NCBI GenBank assembly: GCA_015272215.1
Contig: JACYMD010000012.1
Location: 1-53,246, forward strand
DNA: 53,246 nt
Direction of reading: 5' to 3'
Source: Rivularia sp. T60_A2020_040
Lineage (GTDB): Bacteria > Cyanobacteriota > Cyanobacteriia > Cyanobacteriales > Nostocaceae
The notes under the pieces were generated by a model. The model was not told the DNA's origin. It saw only the letters and a list, made by a program, of their open reading frames with translations, and did not search any database. Position 1 is the first letter of the stretch. The number at the start of each line of letters is the position of its first letter. Positions 16,816-25,688 of this stretch are shown one piece after another. Both the position numbers and the translations under genes were made by a program.

Positions 16816-17940
16816 ATGGCTCGCGACTATTATGAAATTCTGGGTGTCTCTCGTGACGCCGACAAAGAAGAAATGAAAAGTGCTTACCGCCGCTTAGCCC
16901 GGAAATATCACCCAGATGTGAACAAAGAGGCGGGAGCCGAAGAGCGGTTTAAGGAAATTAACCGCGCTTATGAAGTGCTTTCAGAACCAGAAACCCGCGC
17001 TCGTTACGACCGTTTTGGAGAACAAGGAGTATCCGGTGCTGGTGCTGCTGGCTATCAAGACTTCGGGGATATGGGTGGTTTTGCGGATATCTTTGAAAGC
17101 ATTTTCAGTGGCTTCGCTGGAGGTACTGGTCAGTCCCAACGACGACGCAGCGGACCAGTTAGGGGTGATGACCTGCGTTTAGACTTAAAGTTAGATTTTC
17201 GCGAAGCGGTATTCGGGGGTGAAAAAGAAATTCGCATTTCCCACCTAGAAACTTGCGACGTTTGTAGCGGTTCTGGTGCTAAACCCGGTACTCGTCCTCG
17301 GACTTGTTCGACCTGTAGCGGTTCTGGTCAAGTTCGCCGCGTCACTCGAACTCCTTTTGGCAGCTTTACCCAAGTCTCTACTTGTCCCACCTGTAACGGA
17401 CAGGGGATGGTCGTGGAAGATAAATGCGACGCTTGTGAAGGTAAGGGTGCAAATCAAGTTACCAAAAAACTGAAAATTACCATTCCTCCGGGGGTTGACA
17501 ACGGTACTCGTTTACGCATATCCAACGAGGGAGATGCTGGAACGCGGGGTGGTGCGCCGGGAGATTTATATGTTTACTTGTTTGTAAATGAAGATGAAGA
17601 ATTCCAGCGCGATGGTATTAATGTACTTTCGGAACTAAAAGTTAGCTATTTGCAAGCAATTTTAGGGTGCCGTTTAGAAGTCAGTACTGTAGATGGTCCG
17701 GTAGAAATGATTATTCCGCCGGGAACTCAGCCCAATACAGTGATGAAATTGGAAAATCGTGGTGTTCCGCGTTTGGGAAATCCCGTTAGCAGGGGCGACC
17801 ATATGATTACAATATTGATTGATATTCCGACAAAAGTCACACCCGATGAAAGAGAATTGCTAGAAAAACTAGCTAAAATTAAGGGAGACCGTACCGGAAA
17901 GGGTGGTTTAGAAGGATTCTTGGGAAAATTATTTAATTAA
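16816..17940 (+). CDS. dnaJ: Hsp40 co-chaperone DnaJ
   Basis: 374 residues, a type I DnaJ. The J domain has the HPD motif (KYHPDVN, about residue 33). A Gly/Phe-rich linker ([19 protein letters not shown]) follows. Four CxxCxGxG zinc repeats are present: [24 protein letters not shown] and CDACEGKG. The C-terminal substrate-binding domains end with ...[11 protein letters not shown]. It delivers clients to DnaK and stimulates its ATPase. Only two bases separate its stop codon from the next ATG (tusA-like), so dnaJ, tusA-like and rsgA are likely co-transcribed. Confidence 0.97.
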   Translation: MARDYYEILGVSRDADKEEMKSAYRRLARKYHPDVNKEAGAEERFKEINRAYEVLSEPETRARYDRFGEQGVSGAGAAGYQDFGDMGGFADIFESIFSGFAGGTGQSQRRRSGPVRGDDLRLDLKLDFREAVFGGEKEIRISHLETCDVCSGSGAKPGTRPRTCSTCSGSGQVRRVTRTPFGSFTQVSTCPTCNGQGMVVEDKCDACEGKGANQVTKKLKITIPPGVDNGTRLRISNEGDAGTRGGAPGDLYVYLFVNEDEEFQRDGINVLSELKVSYLQAILGCRLEVSTVDGPVEMIIPPGTQPNTVMKLENRGVPRLGNPVSRGDHMITILIDIPTKVTPDERELLEKLAKIKGDRTGKGGLEGFLGKLFN

Positions 17941-17942
17941 TA

Positions 17943-18200
17943 ATGAGTGTATCTTCACTTTCAACTCCTGATGCTCAGCTTGATTTACGGGGAACTCCTT
18001 GTCCGATTAACTTTGTGCGGACAAAAATTCGTTTGCAGCAAATGTTACCGGGAGCCTTATTAGAGGTTTGGTTAGATCCAGGAGAACCGATTGAGCAGGT
18101 TCCCGATAGTTTGACAATGGCGGGTTATCAAATCGAACAAATTTCCGACTGTTCTGGGTATTTTTCTTTATTAGTACGCCGTCCACTGAATGCAAAATGA
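17943..18200 (+). CDS. TusA/SirA-family sulfur carrier protein
   Basis: 85 residues with the family start LDLRGTPCPINFVRTK. The cysteine of the CPxP-type motif (here CPIN) is the expected persulfide carrier. The C-terminal half (YQIEQISDCSGYFSLLVRR) fits the beta-alpha-beta fold. TusA proteins relay sulfur for tRNA thiolation or other sulfur transfers; the specific acceptor here is unknown. It is tightly packed between dnaJ (two-base gap) and rsgA (ATGA overlap), which implies translational coupling. Confidence 0.88.
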   Translation: MSVSSLSTPDAQLDLRGTPCPINFVRTKIRLQQMLPGALLEVWLDPGEPIEQVPDSLTMAGYQIEQISDCSGYFSLLVRRPLNAK

Positions 18201-19285
18201 ACGGTGAAGCATCATTAACAAATTCCCAACAGTTGTTAGGTACAGTCGTTGCTGTACAAGCTAATTTTTACCGAGTGCAACTCGATCAAGAGGGCAAGGA
18301 TATAGAAGAATTTTCTTCTAATCCCCTGTTGCTTTTGTGTACCCGCAGAACCCGTTTAAAAAAAATTGGTCAGCAAGTCACAGTTGGCGATCGCGTTGTT
18401 GTAGAAGAGCCAGATTGGACTGATGGTAGTGGGGCGATCGCGGATGTTTTACCCCGAAAAAGTCAACTCGACCGTCCGGCGATCGCCAATGTCAATCAAA
18501 TATTACTGGTGTTTGCTGTTACAGACCCTCCTTTGGAACCTTACCAACTTAGTCGCTTTTTAATCAAAGCTGAGTCAACGGGTTTAGATGTAGTTTTATG
18601 CTTGAATAAAAGCGATTTAATTAGCTCTCAAGAGCAGGCAGAAATCGAGCAACGTCTGAATAGTTGGGGTTATCAACCCATATTTATCAGCGTTGAGCAA
18701 GGTATAAATATTAACTTTCTCGAAAAGATTTTAAGTGGTAAAATTACTGTGGTTGCGGGAGCTTCCGGCGTTGGTAAATCAAGCTTAATTAATACTTTGA
18801 TTCCAACAGCTAATTTACGGGTAGCATCGGTTTCGGGTAAATTGGCACGCGGCAGACACACCACTCGTCATGTAGAACTATTTCAACTTCCCGGAGGTGG
18901 TTTACTCGCAGATACTCCGGGTTTCAATCAACCAGATTTAGATTGTACTCCCGAAGAACTAGTAAATTACTTTCCAGAAGCAAGAGAAAGATTAAAAAAC
19001 GGTAGTTGTAAGTTTAGTAACTGTTTGCATCGAGATGAACCCGATTGCGTAGTGCGGGGAGATTGGGAACGCTACGAAGATTATTTACAGTTTTTAGAAG
19101 AAGCAATCGAGCTTCAAACTTGGCTCAAACAGCAAGCCGATCCAGAATCTAATCTTAAGTTAAAAACTAAAGGAAAAGGGCGGCAACAATACGAGCCAAT
19201 GTTAGAAAGTAAGAAATATCGCCGCGTTTCTCGCAAGAAGCAGCAGCAGACATTACAGGAATTGTATAAAGAAAGTGAAGATTAG
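18197..19285 (+). CDS. rsgA: Small ribosomal subunit maturation GTPase RsgA
   Basis: 362 residues, a circularly permuted GTPase. An N-terminal OB fold (GTVVAVQANFYRVQLD) comes first. The G motifs then appear in the order G4 LNKSDL, G1 GASGVGKSSLIN, G2 region RHTTRH and G3 DTPGF. The zinc knuckle C-x4-C-x-H-x5-C is read as CKFSNCLHRDEPDC. RsgA checks the decoding centre during 30S assembly. It overlaps the TusA-like gene by four bases (ATGA). The C-terminal basic tail (SKKYRRVSRKKQQQ) is usual for cyanobacterial members. Confidence 0.96.
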   Translation: MNGEASLTNSQQLLGTVVAVQANFYRVQLDQEGKDIEEFSSNPLLLLCTRRTRLKKIGQQVTVGDRVVVEEPDWTDGSGAIADVLPRKSQLDRPAIANVNQILLVFAVTDPPLEPYQLSRFLIKAESTGLDVVLCLNKSDLISSQEQAEIEQRLNSWGYQPIFISVEQGININFLEKILSGKITVVAGASGVGKSSLINTLIPTANLRVASVSGKLARGRHTTRHVELFQLPGGGLLADTPGFNQPDLDCTPEELVNYFPEARERLKNGSCKFSNCLHRDEPDCVVRGDWERYEDYLQFLEEAIELQTWLKQQADPESNLKLKTKGKGRQQYEPMLESKKYRRVSRKKQQQTLQELYKESED

Positions 19286-19597
19286 GTTAAAGGTTAAAGG
19301 TTAAAAACTCGTAACCACCAACAACTAACCACCAACAGCTAACAACTAACAACCAACAACCAACCTTAAATTTAAAATCTAATTAGTGACAATAGCTAAG
19401 AAATAACCATAAAGTCTTAAAATATTGTTAACTTCTGACTAACCGGAAGTATTTCTTCTGCGGGTAAAAACCCTTGCAGGCTTTGTTTCTTGAGCCATAC
19501 CTGATAAGGTTGTCGGACAAAAACTTTCTGCCTTCCGGAGGGATGCTTCTGTCTAATCAAAACTATCGATTTATAAGTCCCGCTCGGAATTAATATT
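19286..19597. other. Intergenic region with AACAACCA-type repeats
   Basis: 312 bases. The left part is a run of degenerate AACAACTAACAACCAACC units (about 19312-19366), and AAAGGTTAAAGG is repeated just after the rsgA stop. The right part includes the short inverted repeat ACTTC-8-GGAAGT (19433-19451) and should hold the promoter of the GH57 gene. Confidence 0.6.
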
Positions 19598-21187
19598 ATG
19601 TCTACTGGCTACGTTGCACTTGTACTTCACGCACATTTGCCTTTCGTTCGTCACCCGGAAAGTGACTATGTACTAGAGGAAGAATGGCTTTATGAAGCAA
19701 TCACGGAAACTTACATTCCTTTATTACGAGTCTTTGAAGGCTTGAAGCAGGATGGTGTTGATTTCAAAATCACCATGAGTATGACACCACCCCTGGTTTC
19801 AATGCTGCGCGACTCATTACTGCAAGAACGCTATGATGAACACTTAGCGAAACTACAAGAACTAATAGAGTTAGAAATCGAACATAATGCTCAGAATGGT
19901 CACGTTAAATATTTAGCTGAGTATTATCAAGGCGAATTTAAGGCTACTAGAGAATATTGGGAACGGTATAAAGGTGATTTGGTAACTGCTTTCAAGCAAT
20001 TCCAAGATTCTAATAATATTGATATCATTACCTGTGGTGCGACTCACGGTTATTTACCGTTAATGAAAATGTATCCCCAAGCGGTTTGGGCGCAAATTCA
20101 GGTAGCGGTGGAGCATTATGAAGAAAATTTTGGTCGTCCACCCAAAGGTATTTGGTTACCGGAATGCGCTTACTTTGAAGGTTTGGAGCGGATGCTGGCG
20201 GATGCTGGATTGCGTTATTTCCTTACTGACGGTCACGGTATTTTGTATGCTCGTCCTCGTCCTCGATTTGGTACTTATGCCCCGATTTTTACGGAAACTG
20301 GTGTTGCAGCCTTTGGACGCGATCATGAATCTTCTCAGCAAGTTTGGTCTTCTGAGGTTGGTTATCCCGGTGCTGCGGAATATCGGGAATTTTATAAGGA
20401 TTTAGGTTGGGAGGCGGAATATGAGTATATCAAGCCTTTTATTATGCCTAATGGTCAGCGTAAAAATACGGGGATTAAATATCATAAAATTACTGGTCGC
20501 GGTTTAGGACTTGGAGATAAGCAGCTTTACGATCCTTACTGGGCAAGGGAAAAAACCGCAGAACACGCTTCTAACTTTATGTTCAACCGCGAGCGTCAAG
20601 TTCAACATCTCCACGATATGATGCAACGTCCTCCGATTGTGGTTTCTCCTTATGATGCGGAGTTGTTTGGACATTGGTGGTATGAAGGTCCTTGGTTTAT
20701 TGATTATCTCTACCGCAAGTCTTGGTTTGATCAAGGAACTTACAATATGACTCATTTATCGGATTACTTGCGAGGCAATCCGGTTCAACAAGTTTGTCGT
20801 CCTTCTCAATCAAGTTGGGGATACAAGGGTTTTCACGAGTATTGGTTAAATGAGACTAATACGTGGATTTACCCACATTTACATAAAGCTGCGGAACGGA
20901 TGATTGAGCTATCAAATCGAGAAGCAGAAGATGAGTTGGAATCCAAAGCTCTCAATCAAGCGGCACGGGAGTTACTTTTAGCACAATCTTCTGACTGGGC
21001 GTTTATTATGCGAACCGGAACGATGGTTCCTTATGCTGTGAGAAGAACTCGTTCTCATTTGATGCGATTTAACAAGCTTTACGAAGATATTAATATCGGA
21101 AAAATTGACAGCGGATGGTTGGAGAAAGTTGAATATATGGACAATATTTTTCCCAGCATTAACTATCGAGCTTACCGTCCTTTGTAA
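19598..21187 (+). CDS. GH57 family 1,4-alpha-glucan branching enzyme (DUF1957)
   Basis: 529 residues, matching the length of GH57 branching enzymes with the C-terminal DUF1957 helical domain. The first conserved motif is HAHLPF near residue 11. The nucleophile region GIWLPECAYF places Glu189, and YDAELFGHWWYEGP places Asp353 as acid/base. The enzyme would introduce alpha-1,6 branches into glycogen in the cytoplasm. It may act alongside a GH13 GlgB encoded elsewhere. It is monocistronic; a GGTGG-7-CCACC palindrome lies 30 bases after the stop. Confidence 0.93.
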   Translation: MSTGYVALVLHAHLPFVRHPESDYVLEEEWLYEAITETYIPLLRVFEGLKQDGVDFKITMSMTPPLVSMLRDSLLQERYDEHLAKLQELIELEIEHNAQNGHVKYLAEYYQGEFKATREYWERYKGDLVTAFKQFQDSNNIDIITCGATHGYLPLMKMYPQAVWAQIQVAVEHYEENFGRPPKGIWLPECAYFEGLERMLADAGLRYFLTDGHGILYARPRPRFGTYAPIFTETGVAAFGRDHESSQQVWSSEVGYPGAAEYREFYKDLGWEAEYEYIKPFIMPNGQRKNTGIKYHKITGRGLGLGDKQLYDPYWAREKTAEHASNFMFNRERQVQHLHDMMQRPPIVVSPYDAELFGHWWYEGPWFIDYLYRKSWFDQGTYNMTHLSDYLRGNPVQQVCRPSQSSWGYKGFHEYWLNETNTWIYPHLHKAAERMIELSNREAEDELESKALNQAARELLLAQSSDWAFIMRTGTMVPYAVRRTRSHLMRFNKLYEDINIGKIDSGWLEKVEYMDNIFPSINYRAYRPL

Positions 21188-21343
21188 TCCCATGATTTAA
21201 TGGGTAAAAGTTGTAGGGTGGGCATTGTCCACCTTATATTTAGGGTTTGTTAATTAACAGAAAAAGACCCAAATGTCAATCGTCCAACGGTAACTAGAAG
21301 AAGAAGGAGTAAAGTTAAATTTTTCCGAGGAAAAAACTATCAG

Positions 21344-21727
21344 TTACCATTGTCGCTCAATATCATACAAATCGAATTTTGTATCAGCACTGACGATTTT
21401 AATTTATTCTGCGATCGCTTGAGCAATCAATAGCCGATCAAAAGGATCGCGATGATTTAAAGCTAAATTAGCAACTACTGCAAGATGCTTGAGTTTCACA
21501 GGAAGAATTTCAATACTATTGAGTATGATTTGTTGGGGAATAAATGTTTCATAAGTATCTGGTAGGGTAAGTTTTTTTAGGTTGACTTTAATGGCAATTT
21601 CCCACAGACTGGCAATACTAAGCAATAAATCGACATCAGATTCTAATACTTCAACAGCATTACGGCTAAGTTCCTGACTGTCGTTGATAAACCAGAGAAA
21701 AGTGTGAGTATCGAGGAGTATTTTCAT
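21344..21727 (-). pseudogene. vapC: VapC-type PIN-domain toxin interrupted by an in-frame stop
   Basis: The open frame from ATG 21727 gives 107 residues with the PIN acidic residues Asp6 (LLDTHTFLW), Glu43 (LWEIAIK), Asp94 and Asp97 (HRDPFDR), then stops with TAA at 21404-21406. The same frame continues without any shift as IKIVSADTKFDLYDIERQW and ends at a second TAA (21344-21346). That is exactly the normal C-terminus of this VapC group (the SAD motif, then a final W). A single codon has therefore become a stop. The truncated toxin lacks the fourth acidic position and the last strand, so it is probably inactive. Its start overlaps the antitoxin stop (TAATG). Confidence 0.9.
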
Positions 21728-21951
21728 TACATATACTCTTTAAAATCCTCTAATGGCTCGTCAAAATCTGGAGCCATCCAAATTTGTGCTTTAGCGCTTC
21801 CTCTTTGTCTTCGTTGAGGATGAGGGGAAAATTGAATCAATTTTAAGATGGGTTGATTATCACGAGTAATGATTATTTCCTCACCTTGTAAAGCTGATTG
21901 TAAAAGTTGTTTAATTTTGGCTTGAGCTTCAGTTATGTCAACCTGATGCAT
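21727..21951 (-). CDS. Phd/YefM-family antitoxin
   Basis: 74 residues from ATG 21951 (MHQVDITEAQAKIKQLLQ). The longer frame to 22101 runs into the mysD end and is unlike the family. The N-terminal half is the Phd/YefM dimer and DNA-binding fold, with the typical GEEIIITRDNQPILKLI. The C-terminal acidic tail (APDFDEPLEDFKEYM) would wrap the toxin. As the first gene of the pair it should autoregulate the operon. It appears intact, while its toxin partner carries a premature stop. Confidence 0.9.
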   Translation of the reverse strand: MHQVDITEAQAKIKQLLQSALQGEEIIITRDNQPILKLIQFSPHPQRRQRGSAKAQIWMAPDFDEPLEDFKEYM

Positions 21952-22057
21952 TATATCTGACCTGGGCGTTGTTTTATTTTTAGAATAGCAACATTTGGGT
22001 AATGGGGAGAGCATATTTTTGATGTAAATTTGCGAAAAAGCACAAGTGCAATCGTTC

Positions 22058-23128
22058 CTAAGTGTTGGCAACCGCAGCCCCAATCCATAATTCCAATGCA
22101 AAATTTTCTAAGTTTTGCCCATCAGCTTCAATCATCAGGGAAATTACACTAATCTTACTAAAAGACCAAAACAAACCCGCTTCAAGTAGATATGGCTCGT
22201 TGGTTTCTGCGTGTATGCGGAAATCGTATAAAGAGTAATCACGACAACCTAAAGCGATATGCGCCCGTTTGGCTGCATCTGCGAGTTTCTCAAATAACTC
22301 TGGTGTGACATTGGCTGGACATATTCGCTTCGTTGCTGTATTTTGATTTTGCTTGCTGGGTGTTCCGTCCGATTGAAGATCGAGTTTATCGTGTACAGTC
22401 CTGATGGAATGTTCTTCAGTGAACAAATACTCTACCATGGGCGGTACCCATAACTTACCTCCACGCTCGACTACAGCCACACGCAGTTCTCTTCCAGGGA
22501 TGTAATCTTCAATCAAAATAGTCTCGTCAAATTCAAACCCAATTTGCAATGCTTCGGCGATTTGATCTTCATTCCAAACTAAGCTCATCCCCAAAGAGTT
22601 GTCTTCTGAGTTTGGTTTCACGATGAATGGGGGTTTCATTGTTAAGGTGTTTCCTCGGCGAAGTTGCTGCGCCTTAGCTACCCGCACACCAGATGCAGCG
22701 ACAATGCTTCTTGTGTGAGCTTTATTAGTTGCGAGTGCGGTACAGCAGGATGGTGAACCCACCACAGGTAAACCAAGGATATCCTCAAAGAATGCCCGGA
22801 AACTTGTCATCCCAGGAAAACAGAACATATGGGGGACTACTACATCGATATCAGGTAGTTGGGAAATCATATCCTGGAGTGACATCTTCTCTGACATGGA
22901 TTCTAAGGATTTTCCTAATTGCCAAAGACCGTCGAGATGTACGATAGCATAATGACTACTGACACCAATGGGTTGTATGACTTCCTTTACGTATATTATT
23001 GACAAGTTGTAGTAAAACTCGGAGACAGGAGAACCCGCGAGGTGCAACACTCGTAATCGGGTTATCCCGGTTGAATTCGGCAATGAAGTGGAATTATCTA
23101 GTAATGGTTTGTTAGGTAAAATTTGCAT
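22058..23128 (-). CDS. mysD: MysD, D-Ala-D-Ala ligase-like mycosporine ligase
   Basis: 356 residues, with the ATP-grasp fold of the D-Ala-D-Ala ligase group. Landmarks are GSPSCCTALATNKAHTR, the ATP-binding segment PPFIVKPNSEDNSLGMSLV, EDYIPGRELRVAV and the C-terminal metal-binding part (PYLLEAGLFWSFS). MysD joins a second amino acid (Ser, Thr or similar) to mycosporine-glycine, giving shinorine- or porphyra-type iminomycosporines. It is the last gene of the mysABCD set, 171 bases after mysC. This arrangement, with mysD instead of an NRPS mysE, is that known from Nostoc punctiforme. Confidence 0.92.
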   Translation of the reverse strand: MQILPNKPLLDNSTSLPNSTGITRLRVLHLAGSPVSEFYYNLSIIYVKEVIQPIGVSSHYAIVHLDGLWQLGKSLESMSEKMSLQDMISQLPDIDVVVPHMFCFPGMTSFRAFFEDILGLPVVGSPSCCTALATNKAHTRSIVAASGVRVAKAQQLRRGNTLTMKPPFIVKPNSEDNSLGMSLVWNEDQIAEALQIGFEFDETILIEDYIPGRELRVAVVERGGKLWVPPMVEYLFTEEHSIRTVHDKLDLQSDGTPSKQNQNTATKRICPANVTPELFEKLADAAKRAHIALGCRDYSLYDFRIHAETNEPYLLEAGLFWSFSKISVISLMIEADGQNLENFALELWIGAAVANT

Positions 23129-23299
23129 TTCAAGTTATGCGTAATATGTTCAAGATTTACACAAGACAAATAATTTAGATGTTTCTAAATATGGATAAAA
23201 TTAGATTCAACTATTAAAATTTTTCAACTATAAATAAATAGAAATCATTGATAATTTGTGTTATGTAAATGTTGTTTGGAGAAATTAAATGAAAAATAA

Positions 23300-24706
23300 T
23301 TAATCTCCACCCATTTGTACGAGTTTGCCAATGTTGAAATCTATTCTTGTCCAATTTTTCAATTGAAACAAGTTTTTCAACAAAAGTAAAGGAATTTGCC
23401 AATGATGCACCATTATAAATGGTAGAGAATCGTCAAATTTATAAATTGCGTCAGTACCTCTAAATATATTCTTAATCCAATTCTTCAATTGATCAAAAGA
23501 ACGGATTTCATTTAGTCGCCAAACTTCATGATAAGTCCAATAAGTCGGTTTACTATGAGGTAGTGCTTGTAAAGGTTCTGTTATTGGTTCTTTACTCAAA
23601 TAAGCATCGGCTGCTTGTGGCAATTGGTCATGAAATATGGTAATTGCAGAATGAGTCCGGGGATTACATTCTATTGCATATACTGTACCATCTTCAGCTT
23701 CAATAAAATCAAAAGAAAGTTGTCCGGTAACTCCCAATTCTTTGATAAAATGCGTTACCCATTCGCGAATTTTTGGATGTTCTACGTTTTCGTAATTGAC
23801 TTGAAAAGCTGAAGATTCACAACAACAATGCAGTCTGACTACACCATCCCTTACAGTACTATGAGTACAGTATTCTTTACCAGGAATAAATTCCTGCATT
23901 ATCCAAGGCTTTTGGGGACTAATTGGTAAACTTCTCACGAAAGCTGCGGTTTGTTCTGGAGTATCACAAGGAAGCTTGGTTAAATCCAAACGTCTCACTG
24001 AGTCATAAGGAATGCTTTTTATGATATATTTACGTGATTCCCCAGAAAAGTCAAAATTTAAAACCTGTTCGGGAGAAGTAATTTTAAAAGATTTAGGAAC
24101 CGATAAACCAAAACTTCTAGCTTTCTCACTAAAAGCAAATTTATCATCGAGCATTTCACAAGTAGCAGCATCTAGATGGAATACTTCACAATATTCAGAT
24201 AGAGCAGGTTTTGCTAAAGCATCATAATAGCTAGCAACTGGACTTGTTACCGGAATATAAATATCAATATTTTCTCTATTAACAATATCCATTAAAGCTT
24301 GAGTATAAACTTGTGAATTTACTTGGGGAACGGGAGTTGTATAAAACTTATCTACAGCCTGAGAAAAACGATGACCAGATAACCAATATTTATCAGTTTC
24401 TGTTAATACTACTCTATGTCCTGCGGCATGAAAAAAACGAGCTAATTGTAATGCTTTAGTCATTTTTCCACCACTAATTAGAATATTTTTCTTTTCAGCA
24501 GTTTTGACTTTTCTCTGTTTTATTTGAAAAGGACTGATTAATATATTTATTAATAGCGATATTAAAACAATCGTGGCATTAATTGGTAGTACTAATAAAA
24601 GTAAAGTTAGAGTACCCAGGCTTTTAAATAATGCAACAAAACGCATTTTTAAAGAAACTGGATAATTCGCAATTTGAGAAGAAGAAACAGAAATAGATTG
24701 TGTCAT
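23300..24706 (-). CDS. mysC: MysC, ATP-grasp ligase forming mycosporine-glycine
   Basis: 468 residues from ATG 24706 (MTQSISVSSSQ); a longer frame from 24790 includes a palindromic repeat and is less likely. A hydrophobic N-terminal segment (about residues 29-60) precedes ILISGGKMTKALQLARFF, the start of the ATP-grasp fold. The grasp signature includes KYIIKSIPYDSVRR, MQEFIPGKEYCTHS and the metal-binding EAEDGTVYAIECNPRTHS. MysC attaches glycine to 4-deoxygadusol. It lies 151 bases after mysB, and a GAGACGTTGCA palindrome (24762-24784) lies in the gap. Confidence 0.94.
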   Translation of the reverse strand: MTQSISVSSSQIANYPVSLKMRFVALFKSLGTLTLLLLVLPINATIVLISLLINILISPFQIKQRKVKTAEKKNILISGGKMTKALQLARFFHAAGHRVVLTETDKYWLSGHRFSQAVDKFYTTPVPQVNSQVYTQALMDIVNRENIDIYIPVTSPVASYYDALAKPALSEYCEVFHLDAATCEMLDDKFAFSEKARSFGLSVPKSFKITSPEQVLNFDFSGESRKYIIKSIPYDSVRRLDLTKLPCDTPEQTAAFVRSLPISPQKPWIMQEFIPGKEYCTHSTVRDGVVRLHCCCESSAFQVNYENVEHPKIREWVTHFIKELGVTGQLSFDFIEAEDGTVYAIECNPRTHSAITIFHDQLPQAADAYLSKEPITEPLQALPHSKPTYWTYHEVWRLNEIRSFDQLKNWIKNIFRGTDAIYKFDDSLPFIMVHHWQIPLLLLKNLFQLKNWTRIDFNIGKLVQMGGD

Positions 24707-24761
24707 TGTCGAAGAATAAATTATCAACCTTACATTTTGTCCTAAATATAAAAATTTTGTA

Positions 24762-24784
24762 GAGACGTTGCATTGCAACGTCTC
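24762..24784. repeat. GAGACGTTGCA palindrome
   Basis: GAGACGTTGCA-T-TGCAACGTCTC, a perfect 11-bp inverted repeat with a one-base centre, preceded by TGTA. It belongs to the same family as 38522-38544 and the ends of 44952-45026. A partial arm of another element (AAAAAACCCCACTTCTG, 24814-24830) lies nearby. Both sit between mysB and mysC. Confidence 0.85.
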
Positions 24785-24857
24785 AAACAATATGAAATCA
24801 TCATTTCATATGCAAAAAACCCCACTTCTGTAGTTTAAGTTTTTTGAAATCCTAATT

Positions 24858-25688
24858 TTATAACCTCCGGATGATGCTTAAACCGTCTCTTACTGGTAGA
24901 AGTACCTGTTCAACACGTTTATCGGCAGCAACAGTACGGTTAAAATTGGCGATCGCCTTTCCGTTAGCTGTACGTTCTGCTTCACTCAAATAAGGCTGTC
25001 CCTGAAGCAATGTATTATCAACACAGATAAACCCCGATGGGGCTAGCAAGTTTTTGTCTAACAGGGTGTTGTAATAATCTACGTAGCCAGCTTTATCTGC
25101 ATCAATAAACACGAAGTCAAAGAACTCTCCTGCTGCCGCTAATTTATCCAAAGTTTCTTGTGCTGGACCAATTTCAACTTGAATTTTCTCTCCGTGGGGA
25201 GATTCTTGAAAAGCTGCTTTCCCGAACTCTGCTGTATAAGAATCAACTTCACAAGCAATCAGTTTGCCGTCTGCGGGTAATCCTTCTGCCATTGCTAGGG
25301 CAGAATAACCCGTAAACATCCCGATTTCTAGTACTCGCTTCGCTTTGGTCATGTGGATGAACATTTTCAAGGTTTGTCCTTCAATATGACCGGAAAGCAT
25401 TTCTTGTTCTAGTGGAACTACGGTTTCCCCTTTGTCAAATCGGTTACTCCATTCCTCACGGGCTGTTTTGTCAGCAAGAGCTTTTAAAGCTGCCGATTCA
25501 GAAGTTGTGCATTCTTCTAAATAAGGGTCTAAACCGGATGCTAAACGAGCAACAAAGTCAAGTTTTTGCTTAATTTCTGCTGATAATGCTTGTTTATTCA
25601 ACACTTGTACAAGTGTTTCTAATTCCTGAGCCAATATTCCTAAAGGTGTAACAGGTCTAGCTATTGGTTTATCAACAAGGCTTTTCAT
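24858..25688 (-). CDS. mysB: MysB, O-methyltransferase making 4-deoxygadusol
   Basis: 276 residues. This is a caffeoyl-CoA O-methyltransferase-like class I SAM enzyme: motif I VLEIGMFTGYSALAMAEGLP, then LIACEVDSYTAEFG, the metal- and substrate-site FVFIDADKAGYVDYYN, and ICVDNTLLQG. An N-terminal helical extension of about 70 residues is typical of MysB. It methylates demethyl-4-deoxygadusol. The start codon overlaps the mysA stop (TAATG), so the two are translationally coupled. Confidence 0.95.
   Translation of the reverse strand: MKSLVDKPIARPVTPLGILAQELETLVQVLNKQALSAEIKQKLDFVARLASGLDPYLEECTTSESAALKALADKTAREEWSNRFDKGETVVPLEQEMLSGHIEGQTLKMFIHMTKAKRVLEIGMFTGYSALAMAEGLPADGKLIACEVDSYTAEFGKAAFQESPHGEKIQVEIGPAQETLDKLAAAGEFFDFVFIDADKAGYVDYYNTLLDKNLLAPSGFICVDNTLLQGQPYLSEAERTANGKAIANFNRTVAADKRVEQVLLPVRDGLSIIRRL

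Noticed and set aside
22952-23299. Possible extra small gene between mysD and mysC, including the ORF at 23214-23402
   Set aside because: The ORF overlaps the mysC 3' end in another frame and is AT-driven; no start signal was found.
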